From: CAWJEL01 sp964647255
GTDB lineage: Bacteria; Chloroflexota; Anaerolineae; CG2-30-64-16
Direction of reading: 5' to 3'
NCBI GenBank assembly: GCA_964647255.1
Contig: CAZYGI010000130.1
Span: forward strand, 1 to 7,211
DNA: 7,211 nucleotides
Position numbers and translations under genes: made by a program
The notes under the pieces: model-generated
Databases searched by the model: none
Told to the model about the DNA's origin: nothing
What the model saw: the letters and a program-made list of their open reading frames with translations, nothing else
Shown here: positions 1-5,039 of the stretch, in pieces
Layout: every line of letters starts with the position of its first letter
How positions within the stretch are numbered: position 1 is the first letter of the stretch

Positions 1-125
1 CGTGGGCGTCGCGGTCGGCGGCGGCGCAGTGGGCGTCGGCGGCGCCGTAGGCGTCGCGGTCGCGCTCGGCGGTGTGACGGTGGCTGCGGTCAGGGTCTCA
101 GCGGGCGGCGGGGTCGGCGTCCCGG
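1..125. repeat. Low-complexity GGCGTCG-type coding repeat
   Basis: The plus strand shows imperfect reiterations of GGCGTCGCGG / GGCGTCGGCGG. They encode the Thr/Pro/Ala stalk of the minus-strand zinc-ribbon protein. Such tracts vary readily in length by slippage. The repeat is explained by the protein composition and needs no separate function. Confidence 0.6.
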
Positions 126-594
126 TTTCCGCGCCCATCGCCGGTTCCGCCACAGCCGATGGCGTGGCGGTCGGCGGTGAGACACGGGTTGACGTCGCCT
201 CGACCAGCGCAACCGCCTGCGCCGTGGGCTGCGGCCGTTCCGGCGTCGAAACGCCGCCCGCGGAGTCCGTTGCTGGGCCAAAGACCTGCACCAAACCCGC
301 CAGGCGGTCACGGAAGCCGTAGACTTCGCCGCGGAGCTTTTCGATCGGCAGCTCGCCCAGGCCCCACAGGCTCACCAGGATGAGAGCAGCCAGGCCGACG
401 ATCCATAGTCCCCAGCGCGGTCCGGCCGGACGCACGTCCCGTCCGCAGTGCGGACAGACGGTCAGGCCCACAGCGACCCGGCCGCCGCAGCCGGCGCAGC
501 GGACCGAGCTGGCCAGTCTGCGCTGGCGCGCGCCGCACTCCGGACAGATCACAACGCCCTGATGTAACGGCGTGCCGCAACGCTTACAATCCAT
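1..594 (-). CDS. Double zinc-ribbon, single-TM protein with Thr/Pro/Ala-rich stalk (C-terminus off window)
   Basis: The frame is open from an ATG at 594 to the left edge (198 codons, no stop), so the C-terminus is missing. Residues 3-20 hold one zinc ribbon (C3xxC6 ... C17xxC20) and residues 33-50 a second (C33xxC36 ... C47xxC50). A hydrophobic stretch at about 61-80 is a likely single membrane helix. From about residue 115 the chain is almost entirely Thr, Pro and Ala (TPT/PTAT-like), as in an extended stalk. I infer that the ribbons are cytoplasmic and the stalk is outside, carrying an unseen C-terminal domain. In Chloroflexota such proteins often end in LysM or another wall-binding domain, but that cannot be seen here. 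The start is supported by GAGGA 8 nt upstream. The gene lies 53 nt downstream of rseP on the same strand and is probably co-transcribed with it. Specific function unknown. Confidence 0.8.
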   Translation of the reverse strand, partial: MDCKRCGTPLHQGVVICPECGARQRRLASSVRCAGCGGRVAVGLTVCPHCGRDVRPAGPRWGLWIVGLAALILVSLWGLGELPIEKLRGEVYGFRDRLAGLVQVFGPATDSAGGVSTPERPQPTAQAVALVEATSTRVSPPTATPSAVAEPAMGAETGTPTPPPAETLTAATVTPPSATATPTAPPTPTAPPPTATPT

Positions 595-602
595 GCGAGT
601 CT

Positions 603-607
603 TCCTC
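603..607 (-). promoter_or_regulatory. Ribosome binding site of the zinc-ribbon gene
   Basis: On the minus strand GAGGA lies 8 nt before the ATG at 594. It supports this start for a gene whose end is outside the window. Confidence 0.6.
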
Positions 608-647
608 AGGATTCAGGAAAGAACAACTTCCGCAGCGCTTCAAAAGG

Positions 648-1739
648 TCATGACCCCGGCACAAGCGGCCGGCCGCCGATCAACGCGCTGACTTCTCGGA
701 TTGTCAAGAGGCCCACAAGCAGCAGCAGGAGGCCGAAACCGATCAAGTGGACAAGGCCCTCTTGCGCCGGCTCGATGCGTTTGCGCCGGATGGCCTCGAT
801 GGCGATGAAGAGCAACCGACCGCCATCCAGTGCAGGCAGCGGCAGCAGGTTGGTGAGGCCGAGCGCGGTGCTCAACAGGGCGAGATAGTAGAACACCAGG
901 CTGGGCGTGCGGCTGGCCTGCGCCTCGCGCACCACATCGCCCGTCGTGACGGCGATCCCGACCGGGCCCATGAAACCGGCATCGCCCAGCGGCTTCCCTT
1001 CGCGGATCAGGTTAGCGGGGATGGCAAATGTCATGTAGATGATGTTGCCGACGTCCCGGACGCCACCCCACACGGCCTCCCAAACCGCCGCGCGGCGGAC
1101 CGCCACCCCGATCGCAACCCCCAGTGCGCCCTGGCCGGCCGGCGGAGACACCCTGGGCGTCAACGTGAGCTCCAGGGTCTGCTCGGCCTTCGTCGCCGCA
1201 TCGGTGCGCACCAGGCGATAGCGCGTCGGCTGCCCCAGGCGCGCGTCGGTCAGCGTCTTCAGGTCGCTGATGTTGGCGACGGATTCGCCTTCCACAGCGA
1301 TGATGCGATCTCCCACCTGCAGGCCGCCGGACTCGGCGGGAGAACCGGCCGCGATCTCCTTGACCACGGCGCCGGGGCGGCTGGCGTCAGTCACGCCCTG
1401 GGTCAGGATCAACCCCGCAAACAGCACGATCGCCAGCAGGAAATTCATCATGGGGCCGGCCAACAGGGTGGAAGCCCGCGCCCACCGCGACGCCGCCGCA
1501 AAGCTGCCCGGCTCGCTCGGATCGTCTTCGCCCTTCATCCGACAGAACCCGCCGAACGGGATCCAGTTGAGCGAATAGATCGTGCCGTTTCGTTCGAACA
1601 GCTTGACCAGGCGCGGCGGGTAGCCGAAGCCAAACTCCTCGACGACGATCTTGCTGCGCTTGGCAATCACCAGATGCCCGAGCTCATGCACAAAGACGAT
1701 CACGCCCATCACCACGATGAACGAAACAAGAGTCAACAT
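648..1739 (-). CDS. rseP: RseP/RasP-type site-2 zinc metalloprotease
   Basis: This is an intramembrane protease of family M50B. In characterised relatives it makes the second cut in regulated proteolysis, for example of anti-sigma factors, or clears remnant signal peptides. Its 363 residues show the zinc site H18-E19-L-G-H22 in the first membrane helix and the GPMMNF motif at 95-100 leading into the second. One PDZ domain spans about 123-197 (GSPAESGGLQVGDRI core). The third zinc ligand lies in NLLPLPALDGG at 297-307 (D305), and a last helix spans about 328-345. A single PDZ and this length fit the Gram-positive/Chloroflexota type rather than the two-PDZ E. coli protein of about 450 residues. 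The ATG is supported by AAGGTGA 4 nt upstream. No anti-sigma substrate is encoded nearby. A promoter lies about 70 nt upstream. Confidence 0.95.
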   Translation of the reverse strand: MLTLVSFIVVMGVIVFVHELGHLVIAKRSKIVVEEFGFGYPPRLVKLFERNGTIYSLNWIPFGGFCRMKGEDDPSEPGSFAAASRWARASTLLAGPMMNFLLAIVLFAGLILTQGVTDASRPGAVVKEIAAGSPAESGGLQVGDRIIAVEGESVANISDLKTLTDARLGQPTRYRLVRTDAATKAEQTLELTLTPRVSPPAGQGALGVAIGVAVRRAAVWEAVWGGVRDVGNIIYMTFAIPANLIREGKPLGDAGFMGPVGIAVTTGDVVREAQASRTPSLVFYYLALLSTALGLTNLLPLPALDGGRLLFIAIEAIRRKRIEPAQEGLVHLIGFGLLLLLVGLLTIREVSALIGGRPLVPGS

Positions 1740-1743
1740 AGAT

Positions 1744-1750
1744 TCACCTT
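1744..1750 (-). promoter_or_regulatory. Ribosome binding site of rseP
   Basis: AAGGTGA on the minus strand is 4 nt from the rseP ATG at 1739. A stronger-looking GGAGG at 1758-1762 is too far upstream (18 nt) to serve this start. Confidence 0.6.
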
Positions 1751-1813
1751 CTCATTTCCTCCACATCACAGTCACATGCACGTTTCAAGACCCCGGCAGC
1801 GATCCGGAGCAAC

Positions 1814-1842
1814 ATTATACTCTTGCGGGAAACATCCCCCAA
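1814..1842 (-). promoter_or_regulatory. Probable sigma70 promoter of rseP
   Basis: The minus strand has a perfect TATAAT (1814-1819) and, 17 nt upstream, TTGGGG (1837-1842), which matches the -35 consensus only in TTG. The predicted start near 1807 leaves a leader of about 68 nt before rseP. The region is AT-richer than its surroundings. It would separate rseP and the zinc-ribbon gene from the kinase gene upstream. Confidence 0.55.
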
Positions 1843-1893
1843 AACTATTCCGCGTTCAGCGGTCAGGGTTCCACTTCAGAGCGGATAGTGATA

Positions 1894-1906
1894 GACAGTG
1901 TCTGTC
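1894..1906. repeat. Small hairpin downstream of the kinase gene
   Basis: GACAG-TGT-CTGTC is a 5-bp stem with a 3-nt loop, 22 nt past the kinase stop codon on the minus strand. It has no T-tract, so intrinsic termination is not supported. It overlaps the start of the neighbouring terminal-repeat-like sequence. Confidence 0.35.
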
Positions 1907-1922
1907 ACGCTGAGCGGGTCAG
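1903..1922. repeat. Partial copy of the MITE-like terminal repeat
   Basis: This stretch begins TGTCACGCTGAGCGGGT and matches 16 of 21 positions of the terminal repeat at 2770-2790, in the same orientation. The rest of the element is not seen around it, so it is a solo or decayed end. It ends 6 nt before the kinase stop codon region. Confidence 0.5.
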
Positions 1923-1928
1923 TCCAGG

Positions 1929-2747
1929 TCAGCTTGCGACGATGCGCGTTCCGGCAGCCAGCTCAGGATCGCTCAAGACGCGCGCCACCAGGCCCGGAAC
2001 GAGGCCCGAAATCACCTGCACGCAGCGCAGAGATGGCGCTGCCTCCACCAGGACGATCATCTCCCGCACCTTAGCGACCATCCCACCGGTCACATCCACC
2101 CCGCGCGATCCGCCCAGGACTTGCGCGATGGTGGGCAGGGTCGCGGGCGTGATTTCCGGGATCAATTCGCCGGCAACCCCGCCGGCCGGGTCCGCGGTGA
2201 GGACACCCGCGACTTCGCCCACCAGGATCACCCGGTGCGGCGTCAGCCGGGAGGCAAGCCAACGGAAGAGCTCCTCAGTCGAGACGATCGTGGCCCCACG
2301 CACGGCATCGAGCGCGACGTCGCCGTAGATCACCGGCACGAGCCCGTGGTCGAGCGCAACCACAAGCGGACGCTCCGCCAGCGTGACAAGTTCCCCGTCG
2401 GAACACTGCGCCGACGCGGAGGGTTGAATCCGCAGCGCAGGCACGCCGGCCGCGCGCAAGGCGTCCACGACACGGCGGTTCAGCTCGCCGGCGACGTGCG
2501 CGACCTCCGCGTAGCCGCGCCACTGGTCGCGCGTCCGTACTCCGGCGCGCGTGCCGTGCTGACGCGCCGCCACATGGCCGAACGATCCGCTGCCGTGGCC
2601 GAGCAGCAGGCGCAGCCCAGGCCGAACGGCCAGCGCGGCTGCGATCTCCCCCGCCAGCCGGTCAAGCACATCGGCCCGCAGCGCCTGGGTCCGCGTCTTG
2701 TCGGTCAGCAGCGAGCCGCCGAGCTTGAGAAAGACCAGCTCGTCCAC
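1929..2747 (-). CDS. ipk: Isopentenyl phosphate kinase
   Basis: It phosphorylates isopentenyl phosphate with ATP to give isopentenyl diphosphate, the universal isoprenoid precursor, in the cytoplasm. The 272-residue protein is an amino-acid-kinase fold enzyme. It shows the N-terminal KLGGS loop (K8-S12, then LLTDK to residue 17), the glycine-rich GHGSGSFGH at 50-58, a later YGDV strand and a C-terminal VTGGM..K segment. In archaeal enzymes the last histidine of HGGGSFGH (here H58) is catalytic and separates this family from other amino acid kinases. It starts with GTG at 2747; the K-LGGS motif close to the N-terminus fits, and only a distant AGGGG is seen upstream. It follows the AcnX small-subunit gene on the same strand, with a palindromic element between them. 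Bacterial members are known from Chloroflexota (Roseiflexus). A glutamate-5-kinase-like role is much less likely because of H58. Confidence 0.9.
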   Translation of the reverse strand: MDELVFLKLGGSLLTDKTRTQALRADVLDRLAGEIAAALAVRPGLRLLLGHGSGSFGHVAARQHGTRAGVRTRDQWRGYAEVAHVAGELNRRVVDALRAAGVPALRIQPSASAQCSDGELVTLAERPLVVALDHGLVPVIYGDVALDAVRGATIVSTEELFRWLASRLTPHRVILVGEVAGVLTADPAGGVAGELIPEITPATLPTIAQVLGGSRGVDVTGGMVAKVREMIVLVEAAPSLRCVQVISGLVPGLVARVLSDPELAAGTRIVAS

Positions 2748-2769
2748 CGTGTTTCTGCCCCTGCCAATT

Positions 2770-2905
2770 TGTCATTCTGAGCGGGTTAACGAGTCGGCCC
2801 ACAACGCGACAAGTCAATAGCGAAGAATCTCTGCCTCGTGCTAAAGATTCTTCGCTGGTGTCTCGCCGTAACGCGTGTTGAGTGGTTAACCCGCTCAGAA
2901 TGACA
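2770..2905. mobile_element. MITE-like palindromic element with 21-bp perfect terminal inverted repeats
   Basis: The ends at 2770-2790 (TGTCATTCTGAGCGG...) and 2885-2905 are exact 21-nt reverse complements. Inside is a second perfect 11-bp inverted repeat, GCGAAGAATCT at 2820-2830 and AGATTCTTCGC at 2845-2855, around a 14-nt loop. The 136-bp unit has no coding capacity and no clear target-site duplication. From memory, TGTCATTCTGAGCG...GCGAAGAATCT motifs recur in intergenic regions of several phyla including Chloroflexota; I cannot check this here. It fills the gap between the AcnX small-subunit gene (stop 15 nt away) and the kinase gene (start 23 nt away). As RNA it would fold into a long hairpin in the intercistronic region. 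No T-tract follows, so it is not a classical terminator. Confidence 0.75.
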
Positions 2906-2919
2906 GACTCCCGCCAAAT

Positions 2920-3324
2920 TCAAGAGGCGCGAGTGATGGTCACAACGCCATCTTCGACCGCGACCCAATCCCCCTCGCGAATCTGGCTGATGTCCACCTG
3001 ATCCACCATCGGGATGTCGGCAATGATCGCGCCGACCACAACGATGGCCTCACTCTCCGCGTTGATCAGCGCGGCCGGCGCGTGGCCGCTCTTCGCCAGG
3101 CGCAGGATGGTGTAGGAACCGACGGTGCTGCCCTTGCCGGTGGGAAAGACGAGCACCCGGCCCGCCACCGATTGCCCCTGCAAGGGGTGGCCGGGCTCCA
3201 GCACGACGCCCGTGTCCGGGTCCACCCCGCCCAGGAAACCGATCGGCGCAGGGGAAACCAGCGCGGAGCCCACCCCGCGGCCGGATTTGATCACACGGCC
3301 GTGGAGTGTCACAGTCTCAAACAT
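2920..3324 (-). CDS. Aconitase X swivel-domain protein, probable phosphomevalonate dehydratase small subunit
   Basis: This is the small (DUF126/AcnX swivel) subunit of a two-subunit aconitase X enzyme. The archaeal type dehydrates mevalonate 5-phosphate to trans-anhydromevalonate 5-phosphate. Numbered from the ATG at 3324 (134 residues), it shows GR.IKSGRGVGSALVS near the N-terminus, PIGFLGGVDPDTG at about 27-39, GRVLVFPTGKGSTVGSY at about 55-71 and a C-terminal GAIIADIPMVD segment. The GKGS loop carries the conserved serine thought to reach the active site in the large subunit. I prefer the ATG at 3324 because GAGG lies 5 nt upstream; a TTG at 3339 would add five residues. The large subunit is not adjacent. 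The kinase that acts later in the same archaeal pathway is the next gene. The other family activity, cis-3-hydroxy-L-proline dehydratase, is less likely given that neighbour. Confidence 0.85.
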   Translation of the reverse strand: MFETVTLHGRVIKSGRGVGSALVSPAPIGFLGGVDPDTGVVLEPGHPLQGQSVAGRVLVFPTGKGSTVGSYTILRLAKSGHAPAALINAESEAIVVVGAIIADIPMVDQVDISQIREGDWVAVEDGVVTITRAS

Positions 3325-3329
3325 CGCTG

Positions 3330-3333
3330 CCTC
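3330..3333 (-). promoter_or_regulatory. Ribosome binding site deciding the AcnX small-subunit start
   Basis: GAGG on the minus strand is 5 nt before the ATG at 3324. The alternative TTG at 3339 has no comparable site, and an ATG at 3343 is out of frame and stops after eight codons. Confidence 0.5.
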
Positions 3334-3370
3334 GAACAATCATCTCAATGAAAACGCCAAGAGCCATTCG

Positions 3371-3485
3371 GACCGGTGATTGAAATCACGGTCTGACACA
3401 GAAAGTGCGTTGAAACGCACTGCGCCGGTGGCGGCAACCCGTTTCAACGGGTTTGGCATACCAGCCCGTGGTTTCAACCGTAGGC
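3371..3485. repeat. REPIN-like cluster of four TTGAAA/TTTCAA hairpins with overall dyad symmetry
   Basis: Four palindromes share a TTGAAA or TTTCAA core. They are 3371-3393 (GTGATTGAAATCAC core, extended by a stem with one bulged G), 3404-3421 (AGTGCGTTGAAACGCACT), 3436-3453 (AACCCGTTTCAACGGGTT) and 3470-3479 (GGTTTCAACC, flanked by imperfect arms). Their centres are 30, 32 and 30 nt apart. The first two carry TTGAAA on the plus strand and the last two carry its complement, so the block is an inverted pair of two-hairpin units. A small CGCC-GGT-GGCG hairpin sits at the centre (3423-3433). The cluster overlaps the selA stop codon (3474-3476) and lies upstream of the AcnX small-subunit gene. 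It is unlike a CRISPR array, having no constant repeat with unique spacers. One hairpin (3404-3421) is followed on the minus strand by TTCT, a very weak T-run. Confidence 0.75.
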
Positions 3486-4859
3486 CGCCTTGATCGCGTC
3501 GAACAGCTGCCTGTCTTCTTCCTCCGGCACCGTGCGCAGATCGAGCAGCAGTTGCCCGTCCGCGATGCGCGCCACCACCGGCGGATCGCCCAGGCGCAGC
3601 GCCGCGGCCAACGCGTCGGGTGCGGCCGCCTCGACGGCCACCGCGACCGTCGGCAACGTCTCGCCGGGCAGCGAACCGCCGCCGACCGTTGACGCCGACG
3701 CGACGACCGCCGCCGCGATGCCCGCCGCGCACAACGCCGCGGCCAGGGTCGCCGCGCGGCGCTCCAACGCCTCGACCGGGACCGAGATCATCCGCCAGAC
3801 CGGCACCTCGCGCTCCGCTTCACCGGCCAGGTAATGCAGCAGCGTCGCCTGCAGGGCGGCCAGCGTGCTCTTGTCCACCCGCAGCGCGCGGGCCAGCGGA
3901 TGCCCTCGCAGTTCGGCCACCAGCTCGGCCCGGCCAACGATCAGCCCGGCCTGCGGCCCGCCCAACAGCTTGTCGCCCGAAAAAGTCACCAGGTCGGCGC
4001 CGGCGGCCACGCTCTCCTGCACCGTCGGCTCATAGCTGAGGCCGTAGCGCGATGTATCGAGCAGCGTACCGCTGCCCAGGTCGTCCATCACGCGCACCCC
4101 GGCCGGCCGCGCTAACGCCACCATGTCGGCCAGCGCCACCTCGGCGGTGAAGCCGATCTGCCGGAAATTGGACGTGTGGACCCGCAGCAGGAGCGCGGTC
4201 TGCGGGCCGATCGCGGCGCGGAAGTCGTGGAGGTGGGTGCGGTTGGTCGTGCCGACTTCAACCAGCAGCGCGCCGCTCTGCCGCATCACGTCTGGGATGC
4301 GGAACCCGCCGCCGATCTCCACAAGCTGGCCGCGCGATATCACAACCTCGCGGCCGCGGGCCAGCGCGGAGAGCGCCAGAAAAACCGCGCCCGCGTTGTT
4401 GTTCACGACCAGCGCGGCTTCCGCGCCGGTCAGCTTGCGCAACAACTGCTCGGCGTGGACGTAGCGTGAGCCGCGCTCGCCGGCTGTCAGATCGTATTCC
4501 AGGGTGCTGTAACCGGCTGCAACCGCCTCCATCGCCCGCCGCGCGGCCGCGCTAAGCGGCGCCCGGCCGAGGTTAGTGTGGATGATCACGCCGGTCGCGT
4601 TGATCACGGGGAACAGCGAGCCGCGGGTCATGGCACGGACACGCTGTGCGGCCGCCCCGGCCAGATCCTCCAGCGCAGGCGCCGCGGCGCCCGCGGCCAG
4701 ATCGGCGCGCGCCGATTCGAGCGCCACGCGCACGGCTTCGACCGCCAGGGCACGGCCATGTGCGGCCACCAGCGACGGCAGCGATCCGGTTGCCAGGAGA
4801 CGATCCACGCTGGGCAGATGGCGTCGGGGATCGGATGAAACGAGAGATGCGTCTGACAT
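3474..4859 (-). CDS. selA: L-seryl-tRNA(Sec) selenium transferase (selenocysteine synthase)
   Basis: SelA is a PLP enzyme, decameric in characterised bacteria, that converts seryl-tRNA(Sec) to selenocysteinyl-tRNA(Sec) using selenophosphate. From the ATG at 4859 the protein has 461 residues, close to the 463 of E. coli SelA. It aligns over its whole length with what I recall of that protein: the N-terminal tRNA-binding part (LPSVDRLL), INATGVIIHTNLGRAPL, a VNNNAGAVFLAL loop, SRGQLVEIGGGFRIPDVMRQSG, VGTTNRTH, VHTSNFRQIGF, and SGDKLLGGPQAG with the PLP lysine at K297 (E. coli K295). In-frame ATGs at 4868 and 4883 would add three or eight residues, and no start has a clear Shine-Dalgarno. The frame stays open upstream through the tRNA gene, but that part is not protein. 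selB, selD and selC are not in the window. The last codons and the stop lie in a palindromic repeat. Confidence 0.95.
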   Translation of the reverse strand: MSDASLVSSDPRRHLPSVDRLLATGSLPSLVAAHGRALAVEAVRVALESARADLAAGAAAPALEDLAGAAAQRVRAMTRGSLFPVINATGVIIHTNLGRAPLSAAARRAMEAVAAGYSTLEYDLTAGERGSRYVHAEQLLRKLTGAEAALVVNNNAGAVFLALSALARGREVVISRGQLVEIGGGFRIPDVMRQSGALLVEVGTTNRTHLHDFRAAIGPQTALLLRVHTSNFRQIGFTAEVALADMVALARPAGVRVMDDLGSGTLLDTSRYGLSYEPTVQESVAAGADLVTFSGDKLLGGPQAGLIVGRAELVAELRGHPLARALRVDKSTLAALQATLLHYLAGEAEREVPVWRMISVPVEALERRAATLAAALCAAGIAAAVVASASTVGGGSLPGETLPTVAVAVEAAAPDALAAALRLGDPPVVARIADGQLLLDLRTVPEEEDRQLFDAIKAAYG

Positions 4860-4866
4860 GGCCCGC

Positions 4867-4875
4867 ATTCTAGCA
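4867..4875 (-). promoter_or_regulatory. Possible extended -10 promoter for selA (leaderless)
   Basis: The minus strand reads TGC-TAGAAT, an extended -10 with 5 of 6 matches to TATAAT. No good -35 lies 16-18 nt upstream, where the tRNA terminator sits. The expected start point falls within about one base of the selA ATG at 4859, so the message would be leaderless. That would fit the lack of a Shine-Dalgarno there. The call rests on one short motif. Confidence 0.4.
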
Positions 4876-4886
4876 TGACCCATCAC

Positions 4887-4917
4887 AAAACGAAAGCCAG
4901 GTTTCGCAACCTGGCTT
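4887..4917 (-). terminator. Intrinsic terminator of the tRNA-Val gene
   Basis: On the minus strand a perfect 10-bp stem (AAGCCAGGTT / AACCTGGCTT, 4908-4917 and 4894-4903) with a 4-nt loop is followed by TCGTTTT. It begins 6 nt after the tRNA CCA end. The plus strand has no T-run after the stem, so it works only for minus-strand transcription. It leaves just 28 nt before the selA start. Confidence 0.8.
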
Positions 4918-4922
4918 GGGTC

Positions 4923-4999
<77 letters not shown>

Positions 5000-5010
5000 G
5001 CAGCGATGAG

Positions 5011-5039
5011 ATTATATGTGGGTTGGTGCGACGTGTCAA
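5011..5039 (-). promoter_or_regulatory. Consensus sigma70 promoter of tRNA-Val
   Basis: The minus strand has TTGACA (5034-5039), a spacer of exactly 17 nt and TATAAT (5011-5016), matching both hexamers perfectly. The predicted start near 5004 is about 5 nt before the mature tRNA. The -35 box contains the TGA stop codon of ftsK (5036-5038). No AT-rich UP element is visible, since the upstream DNA is ftsK coding sequence. Confidence 0.85.

Noticed and set aside
747..1913. Plus-strand open frame of 388 codons
   Set aside because: It lies antisense to rseP. Its translation is rich in His, Arg, Gln and Ala with no domain, as expected for the reverse of a high-GC gene.
2071..2671. Minus-strand short frames overlapping the kinase
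   Set aside because: They are out-of-frame shadows of the kinase gene with Arg/Ala/Gly-rich composition and no start signals.
2791..2817. Promoter for the kinase inside the palindromic element (TTGACT, minus strand)
   Set aside because: The -35-like box at 2812-2817 has no acceptable -10 at 16-19 nt.
2770..2905. Rho-independent terminator between AcnX small subunit and kinase
   Set aside because: The inverted repeats form a long stem, but no T-run follows on either strand. The terminal-repeat structure fits a mobile element better.
3371..3485. CRISPR array
   Set aside because: The GTTTCAAC-like motifs resemble CRISPR repeat ends, but the units differ in their stems, occur in both orientations and have no constant repeat with spacers.
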